A stretch of 55,220 nt of DNA from an uncultured Pseudomonadales bacterium. Its GTDB lineage: Bacteria > Pseudomonadota > Gammaproteobacteria > Pseudomonadales > Azotimanducaceae. The position numbers were made by a program, and so were the translations under genes. Of the stretch, positions 34,509 to 44,500 are shown piece by piece. The notes beneath the pieces were generated by a model. It had not been told where the DNA came from, ran no database searches, and saw only the letters and a list, made by a program, of their open reading frames with translations. The stretch lies in the NCBI GenBank assembly GCA_943787425.1, contig CALSMJ010000002.1:1-55220 (forward strand), given 5' to 3'. Every line of letters begins with the position of its first letter. Position 1 is the first letter of the stretch.

Positions 34509-37500
34509 TGCTGACGGCAGCTATGAGTATGCGCCGAATGCCGGGTTCAGTGGCGTAGATGCTTTCAGCTATGTGGTGACGGATGCGGCCTCTGGTGAAA
34601 GCCGGACGCAAACGGTAGAGATTACAGTCAACGCCCTGGTTGAAGATGGTTCTGACAATCAAGCGCCCGTTGCGGTTGACGATGATGCAGAGGGTTATCA
34701 AGACCAGCCCTTGCGTAATATTAATATTTTGGGGAACGATCAAGACCCTGAGGGCGGTGTTCTGACAGTAACCGCCGCAGAATCAGGATCTGGCGCAATC
34801 GTCACGATAAACCCGGATGGCACCCTCGATTACACCCCACTGATTGGTTTTGTTGGCGCGGATACGGTGACATATACGATCACAGATGCAGACGGGGCAA
34901 CGGCTCAGGCCAGCCTGGTGATCGCGATTACGCCACCGCAAGGGCAAAATGCCCTGGAAAACGAGGCCATCGAGGTCTTTCTAGAGGATACCGAATTCCT
35001 ACGCACACTGCCTGTCGGTACAACCGTGACGGTTGCGTCATCGCAAGGCTCTCAGGTGACGATCTCAGCAGATGGTGTGATGGAGTATCAGGCGCCAGCC
35101 GGGTTCACGGGGGAAGACGTGATCACCTACACCATTGACGACGGTCAAGGAAACGTCATCACAAAAACGGTTGTGATGCAGGTTTATCCGCAGGACGCGC
35201 CGTTGGTCGGAATCGACGACGATGTTGTTACACCAGAAGATACGACGCTCCTGAATATTGCTGTGCTCGCGAATGACAAGATAGCAGAGGGTTCGGAAGT
35301 CTCTGTTGTGTCTGCAGTAGCCGAGAGTGGTGCCCAGGTCGAAATTAATGCCGATGGCACACTAAACTATACGCCGGTCCAAGATTTTACTGGAATTGAT
35401 TCTGTCATCTACACCGCACGCAATAGCGATGGCGTAGAGTCCACGGCAACTTTGAGTATAGAAGTTACGCCAGAAAATGAGCAGCCAATTGCGGTCAACG
35501 AGGCGCCGATTGTCCAAGGCGAGCAAGTGAATGCGCTGCAAAACGAGTCGTTGGATGCCATTGCGGTGTTGAGCAACGATGAAGATCCTGATGGTGATCC
35601 GCTGACGATCGACGGTGTGACCGCCAGTAATGGTGGCACGGTTGAGATCAACCCAGATGGCACTTTGAACTACACGCCAGCCGCAGACTTTATCGGTGAA
35701 GAAACGTTGACCTATACGGTCAGCGACGGGCAGGGCGGCTTAACGCAGGGTCAGGTAACCGTCAACGTCAGGTCACTTGCCGATGGTCCCATTGCGTTAG
35801 ACGATCGTGTCACGGTGGATGAGGATGCCCAGTTAGTGGGCCTGGATGTGCTCGGAAACGACCGAGTGGCCGAGGGCGAGACCCTGACGTTGGTGAGTGC
35901 AACCTCTGAGCAGGGTGCAACGGTTGTGATCAATGAGGACGGCACCCTTGATTATCAGGCCCCTGAAAATTATTCGGGCGTAGATGTGGTGACCTATACG
36001 GTTCGAGATGGTCAGGGTCGAGAATCTCAAGCAACGTTGAACGTCACGGTCAACGAGGTAAACGACGCGCCGGTGGCAGTCGATGATGCTGTGAGCGTTC
36101 AGTCAGCTGCTGTTTTGGAAAATATTAAGGTTTTGGCCAACGACGCGGATGCGGATAACGATGCGCTACTGGTGACCGACGCCGAGTCTGCTAATGGCGC
36201 AACCGTCACAATCAATGCCGATGGCACTCTGAATTATCAGGCGGCAGAAGGATTCACGGGCCTGGATACAGTAACCTATACCATCTCTGATGGCGCCGGT
36301 GGTACGAGTTCTGCAACGCTCAGTGTGACGGTTGAGCTTGGCGCTGTGGCGCCTGTTGCGGTGAACGATGGGGTGGGCGCAATTGAAGATACCCTGCTTG
36401 AAAATATCAACGTGCTGGCCAACGATAGTGATGCCAACGGCGATGCCTTGACCGTGACCAGCGCGGTGTCAGCTGCCGGCGGTGTTGTAACGATTAACGC
36501 CGACGGCAGTTTGAACTATCTCCCGCCTGCGGACTTCAACGGCGAAGACACCATTACCTACAGCATTAGTGACGGTAATGATGGTGTTAGCAGCGCAACG
36601 CTGACGGTCACAGTGGCAGGTGTGAACGACGCGCCCGTTGTCACGCCCGGTACACTAGAGACCTTAGAAGACACCAGTATTGCGCAGCTGAATGTGCTGG
36701 CCAACGTAACCGATGTCGATGGCGATCCAATTACGCTGGTATCGGTGGAATCTTCAGCAGGTGGGACGCTTACGCTCAACGATGATGGCACCGTTAATTA
36801 TGTCCCTGCTGCAAACTATTTCGGTAGCGATACCCTGACGTATACGGCAACGGGCTCAGCCGGTGAGGCCGTCACAGGTTCAATCACGATCGATATCCTA
36901 TCGGTTAACGATGCGCCGGTTGTGGCGGGTGAGCGCATTAGCACGCAAGAAGATACACCGGTTGACAATATCGTGGTGCTGACCAACGACAGTGATATTG
37001 AAGGCGATGCCTTGCGAGTTACTGACGCTATTTCAATCAATGGCGGCAGTGTTGAAATCAATGAAGACAACACGCTGACCTATACCCCGCCGGCGGATTT
37101 CAATGGTGAGGACACCATTGAATACACCGTGACCGATGCCGGGGGCGCCTCGACTGTTGGAGGGGTTTTGGTGGCCGTCAGCCCGGTTGATGATCAACCC
37201 ATTGCGCGAACGTTACCGTTATCAACCGGTGAGGGCGTGGCGATGGTGGGGGATTTAAACGATGGCGTTGAATCGGGCGACGCGCCCAACACGTTTGCGT
37301 TAACGCTCGGGGCAGAACCCCAGCATGGGGAAGTGACCATCAATGACGATGGCACCTTTGTTTATACGCCGGATGCGGATTTCAGTGGTATTGAGCGATT
37401 TGGTTATACCGTGACCGATGAAGATGGCGATCGTGCGGCATCGGTTGTGATCGTCACGGTTGTGGCCGATGGCTTTCAAGCGAACCTAGCCTCGGATTTG

Positions 37501-39513
37501 GCGAATGATGTGCCGGTTGCGGCAGACGATAATTATAGCGTCAACGAAGATCAGAAAATAACGGGCAGCGTGCTTGGAAACGATGATCTGTCTGAGGATG
37601 TCGGCGGCACCAATATCGTAACGATTGCTGAGGGTGATGGTCCCGACAATGGCACTTTGGTGATGAGTGAGGCGGGTGTTTTTGTCTACACGCCGGAACC
37701 TGATTTTTTTGGCCAGGATACCTTCACCTACACCTTGACCGATGCGTCGGGTGACACCAGTACGGCGACCGTTACGTTGAATGTGGTTGGCGTAAATGAT
37801 GACGCGCGCTTTGAGGGTGCTGTCACAGGCACCATGGACGAAGATGGTGGCCGGGATCTTTCGATCGTTGGCGAAGTTGAGGCAGACGCAGGCGGGCTAA
37901 CAGTAGCTGATCAGCCCGCGATCGAAGCGGAAGCGCCTAAAGCCATTGCCATTACTGGGATTTTGTCGGTCTCAGACACAGGGGGTGTTTTAGAAGATAC
38001 GGAAGAGCCTGGACTCAATAGCCTGGGAAGCGCCGATGGTTTCCGAATTGCAAGCCCTGCAGAGGGGGATTATCTGCAAGCCCAAGGCGGCGTGGCGACC
38101 ATTGATGCCGATGGCAACTGGGCTTATACCCCGAATGCCAACTTTAATGGGCCAGACAGCTTCACGGTGTTAGTAACGGATGATTTAGGCAACGTAGAAA
38201 GCCAAGTCATTAATGTCACGGTTGAAGCCGTGGCGGATTTGAGTGCCGCGGATGATGCCATCAGCGTTGATGAAGACGGCGTTTTAGAGGCCAGCGTTGC
38301 CGATAACGACAGCACCATCTCCGGCGGCGCGCTCACCTACGCGTTGGCGGCTGGCGCAACCACTGCCAATGGCGAATTGTTGTTTAACGAAGACGGCAGC
38401 TACACCTATACCCCGAATACCGACTATTACGGCCCCGACAGTTTCAGTTATGTCGTAACCGACGCCGCCAGTGGTGAAAGCAGTACGCAAACGGTCACGA
38501 TTACGGTGAACCCGGTGGTAGAGGCTAATTCAATTACCATTGACGCAATCGAAGGCGATTCCGGTGTTGCCGATGATTTCCAGACCAATGATACGACCCT
38601 TACCGTCTCGGGCAGTCTTGCAAATGCCATCGCCAGCGATGAGCGGGTCGAGATTTCAACCGACGGCGGGGCAACCTGGACGACGGCCACGGTCGAGGGC
38701 ACCCGTTGGTCGTTTGAGGACCCAACGGCGCAGGACGCATCTTTTACCTATGAGGCGCGCATTGCTGGGCCCGGCGACAGTGTTGGCGCAACGGCCGAAC
38801 AAGCGGTAACGATTGATACCGTTGTGAATGTCGCGCCGCCTGTTGTAGCAGTCTCCCAGGACGAAGGTGTTGAATCCCCCGACACTACGGACGACTTTGT
38901 AACCAATGTTGTGAGCCCGACGGTGAGTGGATCGGCGACTTTGGCGTTGGATGAAACCCTGCAGATTCAAGTCGATGGTGGCGCATGGGTTGATGTGGTT
39001 GTAGATGCTGAAACTGGTGTTTGGAACTATCAGGCGGTCACAACTGAGACCAATCCAGACACCGGCGAAGAAATTGACGTGCCCGTAGTGTACGCCAATG
39101 GCGATGCGGTGATTTTCACCACGCGAGTGGTTGACGACGCCGGTAACGTGAGCGAGCCGGTCGCTAGGACCATCACGATCGACACGTCTGCTGATATCGA
39201 TGTCAACGCGTTCACGGTGACGGTCGATGAAGGCTTCGAGGTGACCAACGCGACTGAATCAGAAGGCGTGCGGGTGACGCTTACCGGTATCGATGCGGAT
39301 GCAGCCAGCGTTGCCGTGACCTTTACCGATGGCGCCACAACAACCGATTCAATTGCAGCCTCGAAAGATCCTGTCACCGGAGTTTGGACGGTCGCGGCGG
39401 CATCTTTAACCGGTGGTGAATTGTCGTTAGCCGATGGCGAAGTCGGCATCACGGCTGTGGTAACCGATGCTGCGGGGAACACGTCAACGGCAACGGACAC
39501 CTTGAGTGCTTGA
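34378..39513 (+). CDS. Giant adhesin, cadherin-like and Ig-like module fragment
   Basis: Second frame of the adhesin, about 1,690 meaningful codons (in register from about 34460; the first ~27 codons are out of frame). It holds most of the roughly sixteen tandem 90-100-residue cadherin-like modules with conserved Ca-binding acidic positions (VDD, EDT, NDxDxDGD, DGTLNYTP). From about 38516 three different Ig-like modules follow (for example EGDSGVADDFQTNDTTLTVS). No two modules in this part are identical, in contrast to the perfect repeats further on. The frame is lost at about 39507, after NTSTATDTLS, where the next frame continues LDATAPTIS. Confidence 0.9.
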   Translation: MISIRSRKAAPWWVQLPIMMRRCLAARLTFAVATSVENGTLNFNADGSYEYAPNAGFSGVDAFSYVVTDAASGESRTQTVEITVNALVEDGSDNQAPVAVDDDAEGYQDQPLRNINILGNDQDPEGGVLTVTAAESGSGAIVTINPDGTLDYTPLIGFVGADTVTYTITDADGATAQASLVIAITPPQGQNALENEAIEVFLEDTEFLRTLPVGTTVTVASSQGSQVTISADGVMEYQAPAGFTGEDVITYTIDDGQGNVITKTVVMQVYPQDAPLVGIDDDVVTPEDTTLLNIAVLANDKIAEGSEVSVVSAVAESGAQVEINADGTLNYTPVQDFTGIDSVIYTARNSDGVESTATLSIEVTPENEQPIAVNEAPIVQGEQVNALQNESLDAIAVLSNDEDPDGDPLTIDGVTASNGGTVEINPDGTLNYTPAADFIGEETLTYTVSDGQGGLTQGQVTVNVRSLADGPIALDDRVTVDEDAQLVGLDVLGNDRVAEGETLTLVSATSEQGATVVINEDGTLDYQAPENYSGVDVVTYTVRDGQGRESQATLNVTVNEVNDAPVAVDDAVSVQSAAVLENIKVLANDADADNDALLVTDAESANGATVTINADGTLNYQAAEGFTGLDTVTYTISDGAGGTSSATLSVTVELGAVAPVAVNDGVGAIEDTLLENINVLANDSDANGDALTVTSAVSAAGGVVTINADGSLNYLPPADFNGEDTITYSISDGNDGVSSATLTVTVAGVNDAPVVTPGTLETLEDTSIAQLNVLANVTDVDGDPITLVSVESSAGGTLTLNDDGTVNYVPAANYFGSDTLTYTATGSAGEAVTGSITIDILSVNDAPVVAGERISTQEDTPVDNIVVLTNDSDIEGDALRVTDAISINGGSVEINEDNTLTYTPPADFNGEDTIEYTVTDAGGASTVGGVLVAVSPVDDQPIARTLPLSTGEGVAMVGDLNDGVESGDAPNTFALTLGAEPQHGEVTINDDGTFVYTPDADFSGIERFGYTVTDEDGDRAASVVIVTVVADGFQANLASDLANDVPVAADDNYSVNEDQKITGSVLGNDDLSEDVGGTNIVTIAEGDGPDNGTLVMSEAGVFVYTPEPDFFGQDTFTYTLTDASGDTSTATVTLNVVGVNDDARFEGAVTGTMDEDGGRDLSIVGEVEADAGGLTVADQPAIEAEAPKAIAITGILSVSDTGGVLEDTEEPGLNSLGSADGFRIASPAEGDYLQAQGGVATIDADGNWAYTPNANFNGPDSFTVLVTDDLGNVESQVINVTVEAVADLSAADDAISVDEDGVLEASVADNDSTISGGALTYALAAGATTANGELLFNEDGSYTYTPNTDYYGPDSFSYVVTDAASGESSTQTVTITVNPVVEANSITIDAIEGDSGVADDFQTNDTTLTVSGSLANAIASDERVEISTDGGATWTTATVEGTRWSFEDPTAQDASFTYEARIAGPGDSVGATAEQAVTIDTVVNVAPPVVAVSQDEGVESPDTTDDFVTNVVSPTVSGSATLALDETLQIQVDGGAWVDVVVDAETGVWNYQAVTTETNPDTGEEIDVPVVYANGDAVIFTTRVVDDAGNVSEPVARTITIDTSADIDVNAFTVTVDEGFEVTNATESEGVRVTLTGIDADAASVAVTFTDGATTTDSIAASKDPVTGVWTVAAASLTGGELSLADGEVGITAVVTDAAGNTSTATDTLSA

Positions 39514-39900
39514 TGCGACCGCGCCGACCATTTCGGCAAGCGATCTGTCCTTCAATGAAAATACCGGCAGCACCGAAACGGTTGTAGCAACGTTTACAGC
39601 CGATGAATTAGACGGCGATGTGAGTTTCTCAATCGCAAGTGGCAATGAAGATGGTTTATTTCGCTTTGGATGGCGCAACGGGTGCAGGTAACGCTTACTC
39701 AAGAAGGGGCGGACGCGCTGAATGATGACGCGCTGGTTGATTCGGTTTATTCCCTTGCTGTTGTTGGTGAAGATGCGGCTGGCAATACCGCTGAGGCGAC
39801 GGCGACCGTGAATTTTATTGGGTTAATGATGCGCCAGTTGCGACGTTCACGACGGCGCAGTCAGCGACTGAAGATGCGGCGGCGATCAGCGGTCAGTTGA
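39506..39900 (+). CDS. Giant adhesin, short multiply broken segment
   Basis: Three more frame changes occur in about 320 bases (near 39660, 39687 and 39818). Reading across them gives LDATAPTISASDLSFNENTG, then GLF-ALDGATG, then VTLTQEGADALNDDAL and EDAAGNTAEATATVN. This is a normal Ig/cadherin-like module of the kind that ends in VND.P. Each break needs only one or two bases. No insertion element is present. It is the densest cluster of breaks in the window and lies directly before the perfect repeat array. Confidence 0.75.
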
Positions 39901-42900
39901 CGTCGACGGATGCGGATACGACGGCGCAGGTTAATGCGACGACGGCGGAATACAGTTTGGTTGGGGATGCCATATCGGGTCTGACGTTGAACTCGGATGG
40001 CAGCTGGTCGTTTGATGCGTCAGGTACTGCGTATCAGGATCTGTCTGAAGGGGACACCCGAGCAATTGATGTTAATTACCTTGTCACGGACGATCAGGAA
40101 GCGACGGGTACGGCGACGTTCACGATTACGGTTACGGGCACGAATGATGGTCTGAATGTGACCACGTCGGCCACGGATCTTGAGGCGAAAGAAGATGGTG
40201 CAACGGTTACGGGTACGTTTGTTGCGAAGGATATTGATGCCAATGATAGCGTCACCTACAGCGTAGACGGATTAGCTGCGACGGGTGAAGGCTCAGTCGG
40301 CATTGATGAAAACGGTGTTTACACCTACAACCCTGGTAGTGACTTCCAGACTCTTGGCGCCAATGAAAGCACGACGGTAACGTTTGATGTTACGGCAACA
40401 TCCGACAGTGGCGAGACGGTTACCGAGTCGGTGACGATTACGGTTACGGGCACGAATGATGGTCTGAATGTGACCACGTCGGCCACGGATCTTGAGGCGA
40501 AAGAAGATGGTGCAACGGTTACGGGTACGTTTGTTGCGAAGGATATTGATGCCAATGATAGCGTCACCTACAGCGTAGACGGATTAGCTGCGACGGGTGA
40601 AGGCTCAGTCGGCATTGATGAAAACGGTGTTTACACCTACAACCCTGGTAGTGACTTCCAGACTCTTGGCGCCAATGAAAGCACGACGGTAACGTTTGAT
40701 GTTACGGCAACATCCGACAGTGGCGAGACGGTTACCGAGTCGGTGACGATTACGGTTACGGGCACGAATGATGGTCTGAATGTGACCACGTCGGCCACGG
40801 ATCTTGAGGCGAAAGAAGATGGTGCAACGGTTACGGGTACGTTTGTTGCGAAGGATATTGATGCCAATGATAGCGTCACCTACAGCGTAGACGGATTAGC
40901 TGCGACGGGTGAAGGCTCAGTCGGCATTGATGAAAACGGTGTTTACACCTACAACCCTGGTAGTGACTTCCAGACTCTTGGCGCCAATGAAAGCACGACG
41001 GTAACGTTTGATGTTACGGCAACATCCGACAGTGGCGAGACGGTTACCGAGTCGGTGACGATTACGGTTACGGGCACGAATGATGGTCTGAATGTGACCA
41101 CGTCGGCCACGGATCTTGAGGCGAAAGAAGATGGTGCAACGGTTACGGGTACGTTTGTTGCGAAGGATATTGATGCCAATGATAGCGTCACCTACAGCGT
41201 AGACGGATTAGCTGCGACGGGTGAAGGCTCAGTCGGCATTGATGAAAACGGTGTTTACACCTACAACCCTGGTAGTGACTTCCAGACTCTTGGCGCCAAT
41301 GAAAGCACGACGGTAACGTTTGATGTTACGGCAACATCCGACAGTGGCGAGACGGTTACCGAGTCGGTGACGATTACGGTTACGGGCACGAATGATGGTC
41401 TGAATGTGACCACGTCGGCCACGGATCTTGAGGCGAAAGAAGATGGTGCAACGGTTACGGGTACGTTTGTTGCGAAGGATATTGATGCCAATGATAGCGT
41501 CACCTACAGCGTAGACGGATTAGCTGCGACGGGTGAAGGCTCAGTCGGCATTGATGAAAACGGTGTTTACACCTACAACCCTGGTAGTGACTTCCAGACT
41601 CTTGGCGCCAATGAAAGCACGACGGTAACGTTTGATGTTACGGCAACATCCGACAGTGGCGAGACGGTTACCGAGTCGGTGACGATTACGGTTACGGGCA
41701 CGAATGATGGTCTGAATGTGACCACGTCGGCCACGGATCTTGAGGCGAAAGAAGATGGTGCAACGGTTACGGGTACGTTTGTTGCGAAGGATATTGATGC
41801 CAATGATAGCGTCACCTACAGCGTAGACGGATTAGCTGCGACGGGTGAAGGCTCAGTCGGCATTGATGAAAACGGTGTTTACACCTACAACCCTGGTAGT
41901 GACTTCCAGACTCTTGGCGCCAATGAAAGCACGACGGTAACGTTTGATGTTACGGCAACATCCGACAGTGGCGAGACGGTTACCGAGTCGGTGACGATTA
42001 CGGTTACGGGCACGAATGATGGTCTGAATGTGACCACGTCGGCCACGGATCTTGAGGCGAAAGAAGATGGTGCAACGGTTACGGGTACGTTTGTTGCGAA
42101 GGATATTGATGCCAATGATAGCGTCACCTACAGCGTAGACGGATTAGCTGCGACGGGTGAAGGCTCAGTCGGCATTGATGAAAACGGTGTTTACACCTAC
42201 AACCCTGGTAGTGACTTCCAGACTCTTGGCGCCAATGAAAGCACGACGGTAACGTTTGATGTTACGGCAACATCCGACAGTGGCGAGACGGTTACCGAGT
42301 CGGTGACGATTACGGTTACGGGCACGAATGATGGTCTGAATGTGACCACGTCGGCCACGGATCTTGAGGCGAAAGAAGATGGTGCAACGGTTACGGGTAC
42401 GTTTGTTGCGAAGGATATTGATGCCAATGATAGCGTCACCTACAGCGTAGACGGATTAGCTGCGACGGGTGAAGGCTCAGTCGGCATTGATGAAAACGGT
42501 GTTTACACCTACAACCCTGGTAGTGACTTCCAGACTCTTGGCGCCAATGAAAGCACGACGGTAACGTTTGATGTTACGGCAACATCCGACAGTGGCGAGA
42601 CGGTTACCGAGTCGGTGACGATTACGGTTACGGGCACGAATGATGGTCTGAATGTGACCACGTCGGCCACGGATCTTGAGGCGAAAGAAGATGGTGCAAC
42701 GGTTACGGGTACGTTTGTTGCGAAGGATATTGATGCCAATGATAGCGTCACCTACAGCGTAGACGGATTAGCTGCGACGGGTGAAGGCTCAGTCGGCATT
42801 GATGAAAACGGTGTTTACACCTACAACCCTGGTAGTGACTTCCAGACTCTTGGCGCCAATGAAAGCACGACGGTAACGTTTGATGTTACGGCAACATCCG

Positions 42901-43577
42901 ACAGTGGCGAGACGGTTACCGAGTCGGTGACGATTACGGTTACGGGCACGAATGATGGTCTGAATGTGACCACGTCGGCCACGGATCTTGAGGCGAAAGA
43001 AGATGGTGCAACGGTTACGGGTACGTTTGTTGCGAAGGATATTGATGCCAATGATAGCGTCACCTACAGCGTAGACGGATTAGCTGCGACGGGTGAAGGC
43101 TCAGTCGGCATTGATGAAAACGGTGTTTACACCTACAACCCTGGTAGTGACTTCCAGACTCTTGGCGCCAATGAAAGCACGACGGTAACGTTTGATGTTA
43201 CGGCAACATCCGACAGTGGCGAGACGGTTACCGAGTCGGTGACGATTACGGTTACGGGCACGAATGATGGTCTGAATGTGACCACGTCGGCCACGGATCT
43301 TGAGGCGAAAGAAGATGGTGCAACGGTTACGGGTACGTTTGTTGCGAAGGATATTGATGCCAATGATAGCGTCACCTACAGCGTAGACGGATTAGCTGCG
43401 ACGGGTGAAGGCTCAGTCGGCATTGATGAAAACGGTGTTTACACCTACAACCCTGGTAGTGACTTCCAGACTCTTGGCGCCAATGAAAGCACGACGGTAA
43501 CGTTTGATGTTACGGCAACATCCGACAGTGGCGAGACGGTTACCGAGTCGGTGACGATGCGGCCACAATCTCGGTAA
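39822..43577 (+). CDS. Giant adhesin, VCBS-like perfect-repeat fragment
   Basis: In-frame from about 39822 (VNDAPVATFTTAQSATEDAA). One divergent VCBS-like module (about 39822-40121) is followed by eleven copies of a 104-residue module beginning LNVTTSATDLEAKEDGATVT and ending in VTITVTGTNDG. Each module has acidic Ca-binding positions (DIDANDSVTY, DENGVYTYNP). All copies appear identical in protein and in the DNA lines compared. The eleventh copy breaks off after TESVTM at about 43559, where the next frame resumes with DAATISVTATD. These modules would form the extended stalk of the adhesin. Confidence 0.92.
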   Translation, partial: VNDAPVATFTTAQSATEDAAAISGQLTSTDADTTAQVNATTAEYSLVGDAISGLTLNSDGSWSFDASGTAYQDLSEGDTRAIDVNYLVTDDQEATGTATFTITVTGTNDGLNVTTSATDLEAKEDGATVTGTFVAKDIDANDSVTYSVDGLAATGEGSVGIDENGVYTYNPGSDFQTLGANESTTVTFDVTATSDSGETVTESVTITVTGTNDGLNVTTSATDLEAKEDGATVTGTFVAKDIDANDSVTYSVDGLAATGEGSVGIDENGVYTYNPGSDFQTLGANESTTVTFDVTATSDSGETVTESVTITVTGTNDGLNVTTSATDLEAKEDGATVTGTFVAKDIDANDSVTYSVDGLAATGEGSVGIDENGVYTYNPGSDFQTLGANESTTVTFDVTATSDSGETVTESVTITVTGTNDGLNVTTSATDLEAKEDGATVTGTFVAKDIDANDSVTYSVDGLAATGEGSVGIDENGVYTYNPGSDFQTLGANESTTVTFDVTATSDSGETVTESVTITVTGTNDGLNVTTSATDLEAKEDGATVTGTFVAKDIDANDSVTYSVDGLAATGEGSVGIDENGVYTYNPGSDFQTLGANESTTVTFDVTATSDSGETVTESVTITVTGTNDGLNVTTSATDLEAKEDGATVTGTFVAKDIDANDSVTYSVDGLAATGEGSVGIDENGVYTYNPGSDFQTLGANESTTVTFDVTATSDSGETVTESVTITVTGTNDGLNVTTSATDLEAKEDGATVTGTFVAKDIDANDSVTYSVDGLAATGEGSVGIDENGVYTYNPGSDFQTLGANESTTVTFDVTATSDSGETVTESVTITVTGTNDGLNVTTSATDLEAKEDGATVTGTFVAKDIDANDSVTYSVDGLAATGEGSVGIDENGVYTYNPGSDFQTLGANESTTVTFDVTATSDSGETVTESVTITVTGTNDGLNVTTSATDLEAKEDGATVTGTFVAKDIDANDSVTYSVDGLAATGEGSVGIDENGVYTYNPGSDFQTLGANESTTVTFDVTATSDSGETVTESVTITVTGTNDGLNVTTSATDLEAKEDGATVTGTFVAKDIDANDSVTYSVDGLAATGEGSVGIDENGVYTYNPGSDFQTLGANESTTVTFDVTATSDSGETVTESVTITVTGTNDGLNVTTSATDLEAKEDGATVTGTFVAKDIDANDSVTYSVDGLAATGEGSVGIDENGVYTYNPGSDFQTLGANESTTVTFDVTATSDSGETVTESVTMRPQSR
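40122..43559 (+). repeat. Eleven tandem 312-bp repeats, apparently identical
   Basis: Unit starts are at 40152, 40464, 40776, 41088, 41400, 41712, 42024, 42336, 42648, 42960 and 43272, taking CTGAATGTG as the origin; the last unit is short at its 3' end. The ~30 bases before the first unit match the unit end. Lines separated by five periods (1,560 bases) are base-for-base the same throughout. The same antisense 80-codon frame recurs unchanged ten times, which indicates near-perfect identity. Confidence 0.96.
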
Positions 43578-44500
43578 CGGCCACGGATACGGCGGTGACG
43601 GAAGACGATGCCGTGAACAACACGGCGACGGGTACGGTTGCGGTGACGGATGATGATACGGGTGAGGGCACCTTGAGCTCATCGACCGCCAAGTACGGTA
43701 CGGTGGAAGTGGTTGATGGGAACTGGACCTACACGCTGGATAACAGTGATGCGACGGTTCAGGCCCTGGCCGATGGTGTAACGATGACGGACACCATTAC
43801 CTTTACCTCGGATGACGACACGACGCAGACGCAGACGGTGACGATCACTGGCGCCAATGAAGTTACTGCAGGCCAAACTTTCACCATCAATGGACATATC
43901 ACTAACAAACAAATTACTACGGTCGAAATTTTGGTAGGGGGTAATGCGGTTAAAACAAGTGATAGTAATGATGAAATCACTTTTCAAGACGGTAAAGGGC
44001 TACAAGGTAACGAAGGTAGCGCTCTTAATACCGCTGGTGGTGATGATAAGGTGTTTAATCTAGGTTTTGTCGAGGCTAATTCCACAATTGATATGGGTGT
44101 CGGCAATGACACACTGGAGATTACGGGCGATAACAGAGGAATCGCCAATATTGCTGGCAGCATTGATATGGGTGCCAACGATGACACACTAGAGATTAAG
44201 GGCAGTATTGCTGGATCTGGCACTATCCAAGGTGGCTCTGGAACCGACAAACTAATCTTGGGTTCTTACGCAAGTACCGACTGGGTTGGCATAAAAGACC
44301 AAATCAGCGGCTTTGAAACCGTGACGTTTGGCACGGGCACCAATGCGAAAACGTACTATATAATAACTGACTCTAATGGGGATACTTCACTATCGGAAGA
44401 TCCCCCATCTAATGCCCCCATCACCATCGACCTAGACGGCGACGGGATTGAATACCTAGGCCTGGACGCGGGCGTGACCTTCGCAGACTGGCTCGGATGA
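43562..44500 (+). CDS. Giant adhesin, C-terminal fragment (VCBS and RTX-like region)
   Basis: It continues the protein as DAATISVTATDTAVTEDDAVNN, a final VCBS-like module (to about 43850). Then comes a region with a different flavour (ITNKQITTVEILVGGNAV), and weakly RTX-like nonapeptide stretches (GGDDKVFN, MGVGNDTLEI, MGANDDTLEI, GGSGTDKLIL) that probably bind calcium outside the cell. It ends in ITIDLDGDGIEYLGLDAGV, a motif that often opens the C-terminal domain of such adhesins. The frame is lost near 44488-44494 after TFADWLG. Base composition between about 43870 and 44400 is more AT-rich than the repeats, so this part may have a different origin. Confidence 0.87.
   Translation, partial: ATISVTATDTAVTEDDAVNNTATGTVAVTDDDTGEGTLSSSTAKYGTVEVVDGNWTYTLDNSDATVQALADGVTMTDTITFTSDDDTTQTQTVTITGANEVTAGQTFTINGHITNKQITTVEILVGGNAVKTSDSNDEITFQDGKGLQGNEGSALNTAGGDDKVFNLGFVEANSTIDMGVGNDTLEITGDNRGIANIAGSIDMGANDDTLEIKGSIAGSGTIQGGSGTDKLILGSYASTDWVGIKDQISGFETVTFGTGTNAKTYYIITDSNGDTSLSEDPPSNAPITIDLDGDGIEYLGLDAGVTFADWLG

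Noticed and set aside
40325..43375. Ten identical 80-codon antisense frames, one per 312-bp repeat
   Set aside because: They are mirror images of the sense repeat, a consequence of the codon bias of Thr/Val/Asp-rich modules. They have no ribosome site, and their composition (Ser/Val/Thr-rich, hydrophobic) merely reflects the opposite strand.
40122..43559. Repeat array as a CRISPR
   Set aside because: Units are 312 bp, contiguous and in frame with a protein; there are no short repeats separated by unique spacers and no cas genes.
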